Source: Rheinheimera baltica DSM 14885 (GTDB lineage: Bacteria; Pseudomonadota; Gammaproteobacteria; Enterobacterales; Alteromonadaceae). From it: a stretch of DNA of 64,000 nt. The position numbers and the translations under genes are program-made. The notes beneath the pieces are model-generated. The model was given only the letters and a program-made list of their open reading frames with translations. It was not told the origin of the DNA and ran no database searches. Below are positions 18,543-28,661 of this stretch, piece by piece; position 1 is the stretch's first letter, and each line of letters starts with the position of its first letter. The stretch is taken from assembly GCF_000425345.1 (NCBI RefSeq), contig NZ_KE384352.1, forward strand, positions 1 to 64,000. The letters are read 5' to 3'.

Positions 18543-19940
18543 ATGACACAACGCATATTGTTAGTGGAAGATGACGCGGGACTGCGCGAAGCGCTGCAGG
18601 ACACCTTAATGTTGGCGCATTATCAGGTACTTTTAGCTGAAAGTGCAGAAAAAGCCTTGCTGTTACTAAAACAGCACAAAGTGCAGTTGGTAATAAGTGA
18701 TGTGCAAATGCAAGGTGTATCAGGGTTAGTGTTACTTAAAACCGTGCGAGAGCAGTATCCGCAATTGCCTGTGCTGATGATGACAGCCTATGCTACTGTG
18801 CAAGCCGCTGTTGAGGCTATTCAGTTAGGCGCTATTGATTATTTGGCTAAACCCTTTTCATCAGAGGTGTTGCTTAGCACCGTTGGACGTTACGTTAGCT
18901 CCGATCCGGTCAGTACAGTTGAGCCGGTTGTCGAAGCGCCTGGCAGTAAACAACTGTTAGCGTTGTGCGCCAAAGTCGCCCGCACTGATGCCAGTGTCAT
19001 GATCAGTGGTCCAAGTGGGTCGGGTAAGGAAGTGTTGGCACGTTATATTCATCAGTTGTCCGAACGCAGCGGCGGCCCTTTCATTGCCATTAATTGTGCG
19101 GCCATACCTGAAAACATGTTGGAGTCGACCTTGTTTGGCTATGAAAAAGGTGCTTTTACCGGCGCTATCAATGCCTGCCCCGGAAAGTTTGAACAGGCAC
19201 AACAAGGTACTATTTTACTGGATGAAATAACCGAAATGGATTTAAACCTGCAGGCCAAATTGTTGCGTGTATTACAAGAGCGTGAGGTTGAACGTTTGGG
19301 TGGGCGTAAAACCATTAAGTTGGATGTTCGCGTGCTGGCAACCAGCAACCGCAACCTAAAACAAGCAGTGGCACAAGGAGAGTTTCGTGAAGATCTGTTT
19401 TATCGGCTTAATGTATTCCCATTGGTATGGCCTGCACTAAGCCAGCGTCGGGAAGACATTGTTCCTTTAGCGCAGCATTTATTACAACGGCATTGCAAGC
19501 AGGGTGGTCGTAGCATGGTTAACTTAACTGCCGCGGCAAAACAACGTTTACAGCAGTATGACTGGCCGGGCAATGTTCGAGAGCTAGACAATGTAATGCA
19601 ACGGGCGCTTATTATTGCACAAACCGACAACATTGATGTGGATGACATTATGCTTGAGCTTGCTGACATGCCGATAGCTGAGCCGGTGAACACTGCTGCG
19701 TGTCAACCGCTATCAAGCCGCGCAGAACCTATCGAGGAGGCCAACGATTTAACCGAGCATGACGGTACCACGCAGTTTAAGCACAGTGTGCATGAGCAAG
19801 AGCACCGTATTATTCTTGCAACCATGAAAGCGTGTGATAATAGACGTAAAGACGTTGCTCAAAAGCTGGGTATCAGCGACCGTACTTTGCGTTATAAATT
19901 AGCACGCATGCGCGATGTCGGTATAGAACTTCCTGCCTAA
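18543..19940 (+). CDS. flrC: Flagellar response regulator FlrC
   Basis: NtrC-type activator (465 aa) of sigma54-dependent class III genes. It has a receiver domain with phospho-accepting Asp53 (LVISDVQM), an AAA+ core with Walker A GPSGSGKE and GAFTGA (in [11 protein letters not shown]), and a C-terminal Fis-type HTH (RKDVAQKLGISDRTLRYKL). I chose the second in-frame ATG (18543), 8 bases after AGGAG; the ATG at 18537 leaves only 2 bases. Likely targets in the window are the sigma54 promoters before fliE, flhA and perhaps pseB. Confidence 0.95.
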   Translation: MTQRILLVEDDAGLREALQDTLMLAHYQVLLAESAEKALLLLKQHKVQLVISDVQMQGVSGLVLLKTVREQYPQLPVLMMTAYATVQAAVEAIQLGAIDYLAKPFSSEVLLSTVGRYVSSDPVSTVEPVVEAPGSKQLLALCAKVARTDASVMISGPSGSGKEVLARYIHQLSERSGGPFIAINCAAIPENMLESTLFGYEKGAFTGAINACPGKFEQAQQGTILLDEITEMDLNLQAKLLRVLQEREVERLGGRKTIKLDVRVLATSNRNLKQAVAQGEFREDLFYRLNVFPLVWPALSQRREDIVPLAQHLLQRHCKQGGRSMVNLTAAAKQRLQQYDWPGNVRELDNVMQRALIIAQTDNIDVDDIMLELADMPIAEPVNTAACQPLSSRAEPIEEANDLTEHDGTTQFKHSVHEQEHRIILATMKACDNRRKDVAQKLGISDRTLRYKLARMRDVGIELPA

Positions 19941-19942
19941 GC

Positions 19943-19974
19943 AAAAATAAACCCTCTTTCGAGGGTTTATTTTT
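19943..19974 (+). terminator. Intrinsic terminator after flrC
   Basis: A perfect 14-bp stem with CCCTC/GAGGG at its top, the loop TTTC (19957-19960) and a T-rich 3' arm beginning right after the G/C block. The A-rich 5' arm makes it potentially bidirectional. It separates the flrBC transcript from the fliE operon. Confidence 0.92.
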
Positions 19975-19996
19975 ATAAAAATCAACAACTTAAAAC

Positions 19997-20014
19997 TTGG
20001 CATAACTCCTGCTT
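19997..20014 (+). promoter_or_regulatory. Sigma54 promoter of the fliE operon
   Basis: TTGGCATAACTCCTGCTT: GG at 19999-20000 and GC at 20011-20012 separated by 10 bases. Transcription would start near 20024, about 37 bases before the fliE ATG. It follows the flrC terminator, so it marks a separate transcription unit, expected to be FlrC-activated. Confidence 0.8.
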
Positions 20015-20060
20015 TATTCACGTTAATCTAGGTCGCAGCATTTTTTTGACAGGTAACGCT

Positions 20061-20396
20061 ATGAATATCAAAGGTCAGGCTCTTTATGCTGAAATGCAGT
20101 CACTGGTTGGTCAGGCGCGAGGCGCTGGCACCGAGCTGAAGGTGCAAAATACTGAGCAGGTGAATCCCAGTCAAAGCGATTTTAGTTCTATGTTAACCAG
20201 CGCGTTAAGTCAGGTTAATAACCTGGCTCAAGAAACCGGAAGAATGCGTTCTGCTGTCGAAATGGGTGATCCTGGCGTGTCTCTGGCGCAGGTAATGATT
20301 GCCAGTCAAAAATCTTCACTGGCGTTTGAAGCCACAGTGCAAGTGCGCAATAAGCTGGTTGAGGCTTATAAAGAAATCATGTCGATGCCGGTGTAA
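20061..20396 (+). CDS. fliE: Hook-basal body protein FliE
   Basis: Rod-base component (111 aa) linking the MS ring to the proximal rod; early export substrate. The C-terminal half carries the family core (MEMGDPGVSLAQVMIASQKSSLAFEATVQVRNKLVEAYKEI in pieces over about 72-108). I chose the ATG at 20061 with AGGT upstream; the frame could open at a TTG at 20046, but the family length favours the ATG. First gene of the basal-body operon behind the sigma54 promoter at 19997. Confidence 0.93.
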   Translation: MNIKGQALYAEMQSLVGQARGAGTELKVQNTEQVNPSQSDFSSMLTSALSQVNNLAQETGRMRSAVEMGDPGVSLAQVMIASQKSSLAFEATVQVRNKLVEAYKEIMSMPV

Positions 20397-20410
20397 CGGA
20401 GGAATAAGTT

Positions 20411-22099
20411 GTGGCTGAGAATCAATCCACCGAATTGGCACTGACTGCAAACGATTATAGCAGTGGTGAAGAACAGGAACAGAAACCGGGCTTTGTTGGC
20501 TCACTGGGTGGCATGGATCTGGTACGTCAGATCACACTCATTGTCGCCCTTACAATTTGTCTGGCAATTGCCATTTTAATTATTATGTGGGCGCGTCAAC
20601 CTGAATTTCGCCCGTTAGGCACCTATGCGACACAAGAATTAATTCAGACGCTGGATCATCTGGACGCCGAGAAAGTGGACTACAAGCTTGAAGGTAATGT
20701 GATTTATGTACCTGAAGATGAGTTCCAACGTATCAAGCTGTCTTTATCACGCGCCGGGTTGTCAAAAGATCCCTCAACAGGCACCGAGTTTTTATTACAA
20801 GACAGTGGTTTTGGTGTAAGTCAGCGATTGGAGATGGAGCGTTTAAAGCATAGTCGTGAGCAACAGCTGTCTCGCACTATTGAAGAATTACAAAGTGTAG
20901 CCCGTGCCCGGGTATTATTGGCCATTCCTAAAGAAAATGTGTTTGCCAGAGTAGAAAAACAGCCCTCAGCAACGGTACTTGTAACGGCCCGTGGTGGTAC
21001 GGTGATCCGGGATAGCGAAGTTGATGCTATTGTCGATATTGTTGCTTCTGCAGTGCAAGGTTTATCGCCATCTAAAGTAACAGTAACGGATCAAAACGGC
21101 CGGTTACTTAATAGTGGCTCACAAGATGCCAGTTCGGCCCGTACCCGCAAAGAATATGAACTACAGCGCACGCGGGAAGAAGAGTATCGTCAGAAAGTTG
21201 ACTCTATTTTAATGCCAGTGTTGGGATACGGTAATTACACGGCTCAGGTTGACTTACACATGGATTTTACCGCAACTGAGCAAACGCAAAAACGGTTTAA
21301 TCCTGATTTACCTGCAATACGCAGCGAAATGACAATTGAAGAAAATAGTGTAGGAGGCTTAAGCGGCGGTATCCCTGGCGCCTTGTCAAACCAACCACCG
21401 CTAAATTCAACTATTCCTGAGCAAGCTAATGGTGGCGATGCCAAGCCTGTAGTACCGGGACGTAATCACAAAGAAGAAACCCGTAACTATGAGTTAGATA
21501 CTACTATCAGCCATATTTCTCAGCAAAGCGGGGTTATTCGTCGTTTAAGCGTTTCGGTTGCGATTGATTATGTTGCTGGCGAAAATGGCGAGCCCCAACC
21601 TATGGATCAGGCTGAACAAGCTAACATTCGCCGGTTATTACAAGGCGGTATTGGTTTCGATGCGCAACGTGGCGATATGATTGAAGTTATTTCTGTTCCC
21701 TTTATTAAAGATGAAGCCGTTGTAGCCGTAGTGCCTGAGTTTTATGAAGAAGAATGGTTCTTGCGGGTTGTTCGTTTGGCTATTGGTGGCTTGATTATTA
21801 TTGTGCTGATACTGGCGATAGTAAGGCCAATGCTGAAGAAACTGATTTACCCTGAAGATACTAAAGAAGCTTATGATGAAAATGCGCTGAGTGCTGGCCT
21901 GGATTTGGGTGACGACACCATTGACATGCTAAGCTCTACTTTTGATGAAAACGCTGTGGGTTTTGCACCCGATGGTACGCTAATGCTACCTGATTTACAC
22001 GGCGACGAAGATTTATTACGTGCGGTTCGGGCATTGGTCGCAAATGAGCCTGAACTATCCTCTCTGGTAGTGAAAAACTGGTTGGCTGAAGATGAGTAG
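20411..22099 (+). CDS. fliF: Flagellar MS-ring protein FliF
   Basis: Inner-membrane protein (562 aa) that forms the MS ring, the platform for rod, C ring and export gate. Two membrane segments (about 38-59 and 457-478) flank the large periplasmic ring-building region. The cytoplasmic C-terminus ends in an acidic FliG-binding tail. A GTG start follows GGAGG with about 8 bases. It overlaps fliG by 8 bases. Confidence 0.97.
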   Translation: MAENQSTELALTANDYSSGEEQEQKPGFVGSLGGMDLVRQITLIVALTICLAIAILIIMWARQPEFRPLGTYATQELIQTLDHLDAEKVDYKLEGNVIYVPEDEFQRIKLSLSRAGLSKDPSTGTEFLLQDSGFGVSQRLEMERLKHSREQQLSRTIEELQSVARARVLLAIPKENVFARVEKQPSATVLVTARGGTVIRDSEVDAIVDIVASAVQGLSPSKVTVTDQNGRLLNSGSQDASSARTRKEYELQRTREEEYRQKVDSILMPVLGYGNYTAQVDLHMDFTATEQTQKRFNPDLPAIRSEMTIEENSVGGLSGGIPGALSNQPPLNSTIPEQANGGDAKPVVPGRNHKEETRNYELDTTISHISQQSGVIRRLSVSVAIDYVAGENGEPQPMDQAEQANIRRLLQGGIGFDAQRGDMIEVISVPFIKDEAVVAVVPEFYEEEWFLRVVRLAIGGLIIIVLILAIVRPMLKKLIYPEDTKEAYDENALSAGLDLGDDTIDMLSSTFDENAVGFAPDGTLMLPDLHGDEDLLRAVRALVANEPELSSLVVKNWLAEDE

Positions 22100-23126
22100 C
22101 ATAGAAGCAACAAAGCCTGCTTTTGATGTAGGCAAACTGGACGGTGTTGAGAAAGCCGCCATCTTATTGCTGAGTTTATCAGAAGAAGATGCTGCGCAGA
22201 TTTTAAAACACTTAGAGCCAAAGCAGGTACAAAAAGTAGGTCTGGCGATGGCGCAGATGACCGATCTGAACCAAGCAAAAATTTCAGCAGTTCATCGGTT
22301 GTTTATAGAGCAGATCCAAAACTTCAGCACCATTGGCTTCCAAAGTGAAGAGTTTATTAAACGTGCGTTAACCGCGGCATTGGGTGAAGAAAAAGCAGCA
22401 AACCTTATTGATCAAATTGTATTGGGCGGCGGTGCGAAAGGCTTGGATTCGTTAAAATGGATGGATTCAAAACAAGTAGCCAATATTATTCGCAACGAAC
22501 ACCCGCAGATCCAGACCATCGTGTTGTCTTACCTTGAACCGGAGCAATCTGCCGAGATTTTATCGCAATTCCCAGAAAAAGTGCGACTTGATCTCACCAT
22601 GCGTATCGCCAATCTGGAAGAAGTACAACCAGCAGCATTGCAGGAGTTGAACGAGATAATGGAGAAACAATTTGCCGGTCAAGCCGGAACACAGACCGCT
22701 AAAATGGGCGGCTTAAAAGCTGCAGCGGACATTCTGAACTATATGGATACCAATATTGAAGGCCAGCTGATGGACTCTATCCGTGAGCATGACGAAGAGA
22801 TGGCGCAGCAAATCCAAGATCTGATGTTTGTGTTTGAAAACCTAATTGATGTGGATGATCGTGGTATTCAAACCATATTACGTGAAGTGCAGCAAGATGC
22901 TCTAATGAAAGCGCTGAAAGGCACAGATGAAAACTTAAAAGAAAAAATCTTGAAAAACATGTCTAAACGGGCGGCAGAGTTACTGCAGGATGACCTGGAA
23001 GCCATGGGGCCAGTGCGCGTGAGCGATGTAGAAGCTGCGCAAAAAGAAATACTGTCAGTTGCACGCAGGCTGTCAGATGCGGGTGAAATTATGCTGGGTG
23101 CCGGTGGTGGCGATGACTTCCTATAA
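22092..23126 (+). CDS. fliG: Flagellar motor switch protein FliG
   Basis: C-ring rotor protein (344 aa) that contacts the stator and determines torque and direction. The middle-domain EHPQ motif is present (NEHPQIQTIVLSYL near residues 135-148), and the charged C-terminal torque helix region (about 275-335) is intact. It begins inside the end of fliF, indicating translational coupling. Confidence 0.97.
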   Translation: MSSIEATKPAFDVGKLDGVEKAAILLLSLSEEDAAQILKHLEPKQVQKVGLAMAQMTDLNQAKISAVHRLFIEQIQNFSTIGFQSEEFIKRALTAALGEEKAANLIDQIVLGGGAKGLDSLKWMDSKQVANIIRNEHPQIQTIVLSYLEPEQSAEILSQFPEKVRLDLTMRIANLEEVQPAALQELNEIMEKQFAGQAGTQTAKMGGLKAAADILNYMDTNIEGQLMDSIREHDEEMAQQIQDLMFVFENLIDVDDRGIQTILREVQQDALMKALKGTDENLKEKILKNMSKRAAELLQDDLEAMGPVRVSDVEAAQKEILSVARRLSDAGEIMLGAGGGDDFL

Positions 23127-23131
23127 GCTGA

Positions 23132-23974
23132 ATGAGACGGCTAATGACAACTGATTCTTTTAAGTATAAACGGCCATTTTCGCCGGATGATGATACTCAA
23201 GATCAGCTGCGGCACTGGCAAACGCCTGAGTTGACTGACGAGCGAACATTAAAGACCAGCCGGACTAACGCGTTAAACAAAACCCAGCCAATAGCAAAGA
23301 CAGTTCGGGCGCTGGAAGAGGACGAGTTGGTTATAAAGCCGTTAACTGCAGACGATATTGAGCAAATTCGGCAGGCGGCATACGACGAAGGTGTTACCGA
23401 AGGTAAAGAAGACGGTTTTAGCAAAGGTTACGCAGAGGGACGCGAGCAAGGCCAGCAAGATGGATTCAACCAAGGCCAGGCAGAAGGGAAAAAACAAGGT
23501 TTAGTCGAGGGGCAGGACGAACTCAACGCACGCTTAGCACAACTCACCAGCCTGTTAGATCAGTTGCAAAAACCATTGGCGCAGGTGAATGAGCAAGTGC
23601 AGCAGCAGTTGGTGCAGTTAAGTCTGGCGATGGCGCAAGCGGTTATTGGCGTAGAGGTAAAAACTAACACCGATGTTGTGTTAAAGGCGATAAGTGAGGC
23701 TACAAGCGCCTTGCCGCTGGATGCAACGCAAATGCTAATCAAATTAAACCCTGCAGATATCAATATTGTTGAGCAGTTTTACAGTAAGGATACTTTAAAC
23801 GAGCGCGGCTGGCAGTTACGCGAAGACCCGGCTATTGAACAAGGCGGCTGCGTTGTCCAAAGCAGTCGTTCCAGTGTTGATAGAACGTTATCACAGCGGT
23901 TGCAAGGCAGTTTGGAACATTTTTTACAGCTGCAACAACACGAGCAACCCCAGCCATCGGATGCTAAGGAATAA
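23132..23974 (+). CDS. fliH: Flagellar export regulator FliH
   Basis: Peripheral stalk-like partner (280 aa) of the FliI ATPase that ties it to FliN and FlhA. The diagnostic GxxxG-type helix is visible at about 84-125 ([18 protein letters not shown] and continuing), followed by a coiled coil and the C-terminal FliI-binding domain. The N-terminal stretch is charged and variable. Two in-frame ATGs (23132, 23144) are possible; neither has a strong ribosome binding site, so the start is uncertain by 4 codons. Confidence 0.92.
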   Translation: MRRLMTTDSFKYKRPFSPDDDTQDQLRHWQTPELTDERTLKTSRTNALNKTQPIAKTVRALEEDELVIKPLTADDIEQIRQAAYDEGVTEGKEDGFSKGYAEGREQGQQDGFNQGQAEGKKQGLVEGQDELNARLAQLTSLLDQLQKPLAQVNEQVQQQLVQLSLAMAQAVIGVEVKTNTDVVLKAISEATSALPLDATQMLIKLNPADINIVEQFYSKDTLNERGWQLREDPAIEQGGCVVQSSRSSVDRTLSQRLQGSLEHFLQLQQHEQPQPSDAKE

Positions 23975-23976
23975 GC

Positions 23977-25323
23977 ATGTATAGCAGCGATGCACTTAGC
24001 CAATTTCTACAGCAACAGCATAGCTATATTCACCGCGCTAAACCTGCGGTGTCGGGCCATTTAGTCAGGGTTGTCGGTTTGACGTTAGAGGCGGTGGGGT
24101 GCAGCGCGGCTATTGGACAGCCTTGCAGTGTAGAAACCGCGCGTGGTGACATTATGGCTGAGGTAGTTGGTTTTGCTAACGATCGCATATATTTGATGCC
24201 CAAGGACGATGTGTCTGGTGTGGTCCCTGGGGCCAAGGTTACGCCTTTACTCAATTATAAAGGTGTGCCATTAAGTATGAATTTACTTGGACGTGTAATT
24301 GATGGTGTTGGTGCGCCGCTTGATGGTAAAGGGCCTATAGCAGCGCAGCACTATGCTGGTAGTAAGGGTAAACCGATAAATCCGTTGCATCGCAGGCCTA
24401 TTAAGCAACCCTTGGATGTTGGCGTGCAGGCCATCAACAGTATTCTTACCGTTGGTAAAGGTCAACGTATGGGGCTGTTTGCTGGCTCAGGCGTGGGTAA
24501 AAGTGTGTTGTTAGGCATGATGACGCGTGGTACCTCAGCTGACGTTATTGTTGTCGGCTTAGTGGGAGAGCGTGGTCGTGAAGTAAAAGAATTTATTGAT
24601 GAAATTCTGGGCGAAGAGGGTAAAGCCCGGTCGGTTGTTATTGCAGCACCAGCCGATGTTTCGCCACTAATGCGGTTAAAAGGTTGTGAAACCGCGGTTC
24701 AGGTGGCAGAGTATTTTCGTGATCAAGGTATGGATGTGCTGCTCCTTATAGATTCTATCACGCGTTATGCTCAAGCGCAGCGTGAGATTGCTCTGGCCGT
24801 GGGGGAGCCGCCAGCAACCAAGGGTTATCCGCCATCAGTTTTTGCCAAATTGCCAGCATTGGTGGAACGCGCGGGTAATGGTAGTGGTAGTCAGGGGTCA
24901 ATTACTGCATTTTATACAGTTTTGTCTGAAGGTGATGACTTGCAGGATCCTATTGCAGATGCATCACGCGCCATACTAGATGGCCATATCGTGTTGTCAC
25001 GAGCGCTTGCAGACGCCGGACACTTTCCTGCTGTCGACATTGAAAAATCTATCAGCCGTGTTATGCCTGCCGTGACCAGTGCCGAGCATCAGCAAATGGC
25101 GCGAAGTATTAAACAGTTATATTCCAGCTTTCAGCAAAGCAAAGATCTTATTGCGATTGGGGCTTACGTGCGTGGCAGTGACCCACAACTGGATAAAGCC
25201 ATTAGCATGATGCCAAACATCAACCGTTTTTTACAGCAGGGTATGCACGATGTGGTGGCGTACGATGACAGCTTATTGTCGCTTAGCCAGTTGTTACCGG
25301 CAGCTCGGAGTAACGGCTTATGA
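23977..25323 (+). CDS. fliI: Flagellum-specific ATPase FliI
   Basis: Hexameric F1-beta-like ATPase (448 aa) of the type III export apparatus. Walker A is at about 170-176 (GSGVGKS), with the [13 protein letters not shown] segment and Walker [23 protein letters not shown] following. The N-terminal beta-barrel and C-terminal helical parts are complete. It sits between fliH and fliJ, overlapping fliJ by 4 bases (ATGA). Confidence 0.97.
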   Translation: MYSSDALSQFLQQQHSYIHRAKPAVSGHLVRVVGLTLEAVGCSAAIGQPCSVETARGDIMAEVVGFANDRIYLMPKDDVSGVVPGAKVTPLLNYKGVPLSMNLLGRVIDGVGAPLDGKGPIAAQHYAGSKGKPINPLHRRPIKQPLDVGVQAINSILTVGKGQRMGLFAGSGVGKSVLLGMMTRGTSADVIVVGLVGERGREVKEFIDEILGEEGKARSVVIAAPADVSPLMRLKGCETAVQVAEYFRDQGMDVLLLIDSITRYAQAQREIALAVGEPPATKGYPPSVFAKLPALVERAGNGSGSQGSITAFYTVLSEGDDLQDPIADASRAILDGHIVLSRALADAGHFPAVDIEKSISRVMPAVTSAEHQQMARSIKQLYSSFQQSKDLIAIGAYVRGSDPQLDKAISMMPNINRFLQQGMHDVVAYDDSLLSLSQLLPAARSNGL

Positions 25324-25775
25324 TTAACCCACGTTTTAGTATGTTAATTAAAATTCAGCAGGAACGGGAAGAAAAACTGCAGGCACAATTTGTTGCCGCT
25401 CAACAGTTTTTTCAGCAGTCTGAACAAAAGTATCAAGGCCTGGCTAATTATCGTACTGAATATATTCATCAAAGTCAGCAACAGGGTAGTGCAGGTTTGC
25501 AAAGCCGGCAATATACCCAGTTTGTTAGTTTTATTGGTAAGTTGGATCAGGCGTTGTTACAACAAGGACGTGCGGTAGCGCAAGCAAAAGCCGCCGCAGA
25601 GCAGCGCAAGCAAAGTTGGCTTGCCATGCAGAAAAAGCGCAAAGCGCTCGAGCTGTTGGTTGAACGCAGTAATATGGCTGAACTACAGAAGCAATTACAA
25701 CAAGAGCAACGCAATGCTGACGAATTTGCCAGCCAACAGTTTATGCGGCGCCTATTTACGGCCGAACAAGATTAA
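25320..25775 (+). CDS. fliJ: Flagellar export protein FliJ
   Basis: Small coiled-coil protein (151 aa) that acts as the central stalk of the FliI ring and opens the FlhA pathway. It is almost wholly helical with heptad-like Leu/Gln spacing; low similarity is normal for FliJ, and position and size decide the call. It is coupled to fliI by overlap. Confidence 0.9.
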   Translation: MINPRFSMLIKIQQEREEKLQAQFVAAQQFFQQSEQKYQGLANYRTEYIHQSQQQGSAGLQSRQYTQFVSFIGKLDQALLQQGRAVAQAKAAAEQRKQSWLAMQKKRKALELLVERSNMAELQKQLQQEQRNADEFASQQFMRRLFTAEQD

Positions 25776-25873
25776 AAGTGGCCTGAAAATTGAATGGAAT
25801 ATTACTAATAACGTAACGCGCGCAGTGACACCAGCTTGGAAATAACAGTAACGCTGGTTAACGGGAGAGTGGT

Positions 25874-28033
25874 ATGACGCAAGGCTTACAAATATCAATA
25901 TTGATGACGGGGACTGATCTGGCCCTGAAGTCTGATAATGCTTGGTCTGGCGCTGACAGTGACAAGCCTGACATCATGTTCGGTGACATCTTGAGCGATG
26001 CGGCGCAACCGGCAAAAAACAGCCCGGCTAATTCGGCGCTACGGCAGCTCCCTGCCGGTATCAGTGTGTTATCTGAGATAAGTCAGGCGATACTGGGCGA
26101 TGTACCTCTTACCGATGATATTAATAGCGAAGGCGCTGGCGCACTCACTGCAAGCATACTTGGGCAAATTGCGCTAAAAGACAGAACACTAGCAGCTGCT
26201 AATGCAGCAGCAAAGCCTGATGTAAGCGCTGAAGATGATACCTTGTTGAACAACAGCGAAGCTGATGTTGTGGAACATCTTGCAGAGGCTAGCGATAATT
26301 CGAATGAGCTAGCCGATGAAGCCGTGTTAAAGCAAGCCTCCACCGCAGCGCAAGATGCGCAGAACAAAACCCAAGCTACTACTGCGACTCAAACTGATAA
26401 AATACTGAGCAATAGCGCACAGCAACAGATTGCTGGCGATAAAACGGCTAAGTTAACCAGTGATGAAAGTGTCAATATGGCAGCAATAGATAGTGCTGCC
26501 AATGCTAAGGCAAACCAAAGTAATGCAGTTAATGACGCCGCCGATAATGAAGTAGAACGTCAACAGGCATTATCAGCTGCTAAAACGCAAGCAAATGCCG
26601 GCGCGGTAAAGGATAATTTAACGGAATTGCCCAGTGATACTGCAGATAACAACACAAAGAATCACGACACCGATAAATCATTGGTTGACCGCAATGAACT
26701 AAAACAGACGTTGGCATCGCTAAAAGGCAAAGTAGAGACACTTAACGCTGAGACGGGTGCAGAGCATAAGAAACCAGTTTCTGCTGCAGATTTAACAGCA
26801 ACATCGCAACAGACTATTCTATCTGAGTCAGGCACAACAGCCACTTCAGAAAGCGATGCTGTGCAGCAAAGCAAGGCTGCGCAACAGAGCGGCGAAGCAC
26901 AGCATCAAACAACAGCGTCAACCGTTAGTTCGCGATACGCTCAGCCGCTTATTAGTAAAAACGGCAATTCTGAGTCGGTCTCGCCAATAAAAGTAGAGCA
27001 GCGGCTAACTGCTGCATCGGGTGAGCAAGACGCGGCATTGTCTGCACTGCAACTGACCACCGAGCAAATTGGCAGCGAGAACGATTTGCCGTTAGCAGAG
27101 GCAGCGATAGATGATGTCAAAAAACCGTCGCTTATCGAGCAGGATACGCCCGGCGCACGCGCTCAAATGCTAAATAGCGCAGAATTAGTTGCTAGCCAGT
27201 CGGTTGAAACAAATGCACCGACGATAGCAGCGCAAATAGCTAAAGCCGATGTAGCGGGTCAGGCTGGTACAGAAGCTAAACCAGGCAACAAAGCAGGTGC
27301 TGCGCTTAGCGCTGAAGCCAATGTTAATTTATCGGTTGGCAATAAAGCGTCTGAACAATCGGCGCAGCAACAAAATTCGCAGCAGCAACAAGGGCAGCAT
27401 GGCAACACGGCACAAATATTTGAACAATTGCAAACCGCAGCCGAGCAGCATCAACATAGCGCCGCTAAACTGACATCAGAGCCGGTAACACCCCGCCAGG
27501 ATGTGCTCTTTGGTAGCAGTTTGCAGGCGGCGGAGTTGCGACAGCAATCTGCCATACAAAAATCAGCAGCAAAATCGCCTGCTGAGCAATTAAAGCAAAG
27601 TTTGAACTTGCAACAAACTGATGCAGCCGGTCAGTTGCGTGAGCGGGTTAGTCTGATGGTGCGGCAAAATATTCAGGTAGCAGAAATACGTCTTGATCCG
27701 GCCGGGCTTGGCCAGATGCAAATTAAGATAGATATGCAACAAGATCAGGCCTCAGTTCAGTTTGTTGTGCAACAACCACAAGCAAAAGAATTGTTAGAGC
27801 AACAGCTACCACGTTTACGCGAAATGCTGCAACAGCAAGGCATTGCCTTAACCGAAGGTAATGTGCAGCAGCAATCTCAGCAACAAGATAGACAAATGGC
27901 ACAGCGTGATAGCCAAGATGGCAATAGCAGGTCACAGCAAGCCGGTTCAGACGCGTCAGATATTAATGGGCCATCAGAGACTGTGCAGATTACCACCAGT
28001 ATCAACGAGCGTTTGGTGGATTATTACGCATAA
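25874..28033 (+). CDS. fliK: Flagellar hook-length control protein FliK
   Basis: Secreted molecular ruler (719 aa) that measures the hook and switches FlhB specificity to filament substrates. The long N-terminal part is low-complexity, rich in Ala, Gln, Ser, Asp and Asn, as usual. The C-terminal Flg_hook domain (about 580-680) is recognisable from REVRLMVRQ-like to EIRLDPAGLGQMQIKIDM and the QAKELLEQQLPRLREMLQQQGI helix. The ATG follows GGGAGAG. The 98-base gap before it contains no recognisable sigma54 or sigma28 promoter. A second FliK-like protein is encoded at 47.9-50.2 kb. Confidence 0.93.
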   Translation: MTQGLQISILMTGTDLALKSDNAWSGADSDKPDIMFGDILSDAAQPAKNSPANSALRQLPAGISVLSEISQAILGDVPLTDDINSEGAGALTASILGQIALKDRTLAAANAAAKPDVSAEDDTLLNNSEADVVEHLAEASDNSNELADEAVLKQASTAAQDAQNKTQATTATQTDKILSNSAQQQIAGDKTAKLTSDESVNMAAIDSAANAKANQSNAVNDAADNEVERQQALSAAKTQANAGAVKDNLTELPSDTADNNTKNHDTDKSLVDRNELKQTLASLKGKVETLNAETGAEHKKPVSAADLTATSQQTILSESGTTATSESDAVQQSKAAQQSGEAQHQTTASTVSSRYAQPLISKNGNSESVSPIKVEQRLTAASGEQDAALSALQLTTEQIGSENDLPLAEAAIDDVKKPSLIEQDTPGARAQMLNSAELVASQSVETNAPTIAAQIAKADVAGQAGTEAKPGNKAGAALSAEANVNLSVGNKASEQSAQQQNSQQQQGQHGNTAQIFEQLQTAAEQHQHSAAKLTSEPVTPRQDVLFGSSLQAAELRQQSAIQKSAAKSPAEQLKQSLNLQQTDAAGQLRERVSLMVRQNIQVAEIRLDPAGLGQMQIKIDMQQDQASVQFVVQQPQAKELLEQQLPRLREMLQQQGIALTEGNVQQQSQQQDRQMAQRDSQDGNSRSQQAGSDASDINGPSETVQITTSINERLVDYYA

Positions 28034-28127
28034 GATAGGTTGCACAGTGAATTTAACCGGCGATGATTTACATTACGCCTTACAGATGAGCATAATAAAG
28101 CCAGAATAATTAACGGATAAACCAATT

Positions 28128-28649
28128 ATGGCCGCAGAGAAAGATTTAGTCATCGCAGAAGGTGGCAGTAAAAAGAAATTGCTATTTATCATCGGTGGCG
28201 TGGTGTTGCTACTTGTACTAGGTGTAGTTGGCTTTTTGATGATGTCCGGTGGTGATGATTCCACAGGGAATACAGATGCAGGCAGTAACGCTGGAGCTGG
28301 TGCAGTAGCCAACGGTACTGAAGCTAAAGGTTCGGCCTTGTATGTGCCGTTACCCAGGCCTTTCGTTTTTAACGTACCTGGCGCTTCACGCGATAGGATG
28401 GTGCAAATTAAAGTGCAGCTTTTAGTGCGTGGTAGTAATAATGAGATCATCGCGCTGCGTCATATTCCGCTGATTGAAGGCAGTTTACTGGAAACCTTCA
28501 GTGCAGGAAATGCAGATGAAATGGTAACGGTAGCAGGCCGCGATGCTTTGAAAAACAAAGCGTTAAGCGATTTGCAACAAGCAATGATTGAAGTGGTAGG
28601 TTCGGTGGTGGTCGATGAAGTCCTTTTCACCGGTTTTGTCATGCAATAA
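28128..28649 (+). CDS. fliL: Flagellar basal body-associated protein FliL
   Basis: Single-pass inner-membrane protein (173 aa) around the stator, influencing torque and stator stability. A basic N-terminus is followed by one strong membrane segment (about 20-43), a Gly/Ser/Ala-rich linker, then the periplasmic stomatin-like domain. The C-terminus ends VDEVLFTGFVMQ, typical of the family. It leads into fliMNOPQR with short gaps. The 94 bases upstream show no ORF or clear promoter. Confidence 0.93.
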   Translation: MAAEKDLVIAEGGSKKKLLFIIGGVVLLLVLGVVGFLMMSGGDDSTGNTDAGSNAGAGAVANGTEAKGSALYVPLPRPFVFNVPGASRDRMVQIKVQLLVRGSNNEIIALRHIPLIEGSLLETFSAGNADEMVTVAGRDALKNKALSDLQQAMIEVVGSVVVDEVLFTGFVMQ

Positions 28650-28661
28650 GAGTGAGCAGCC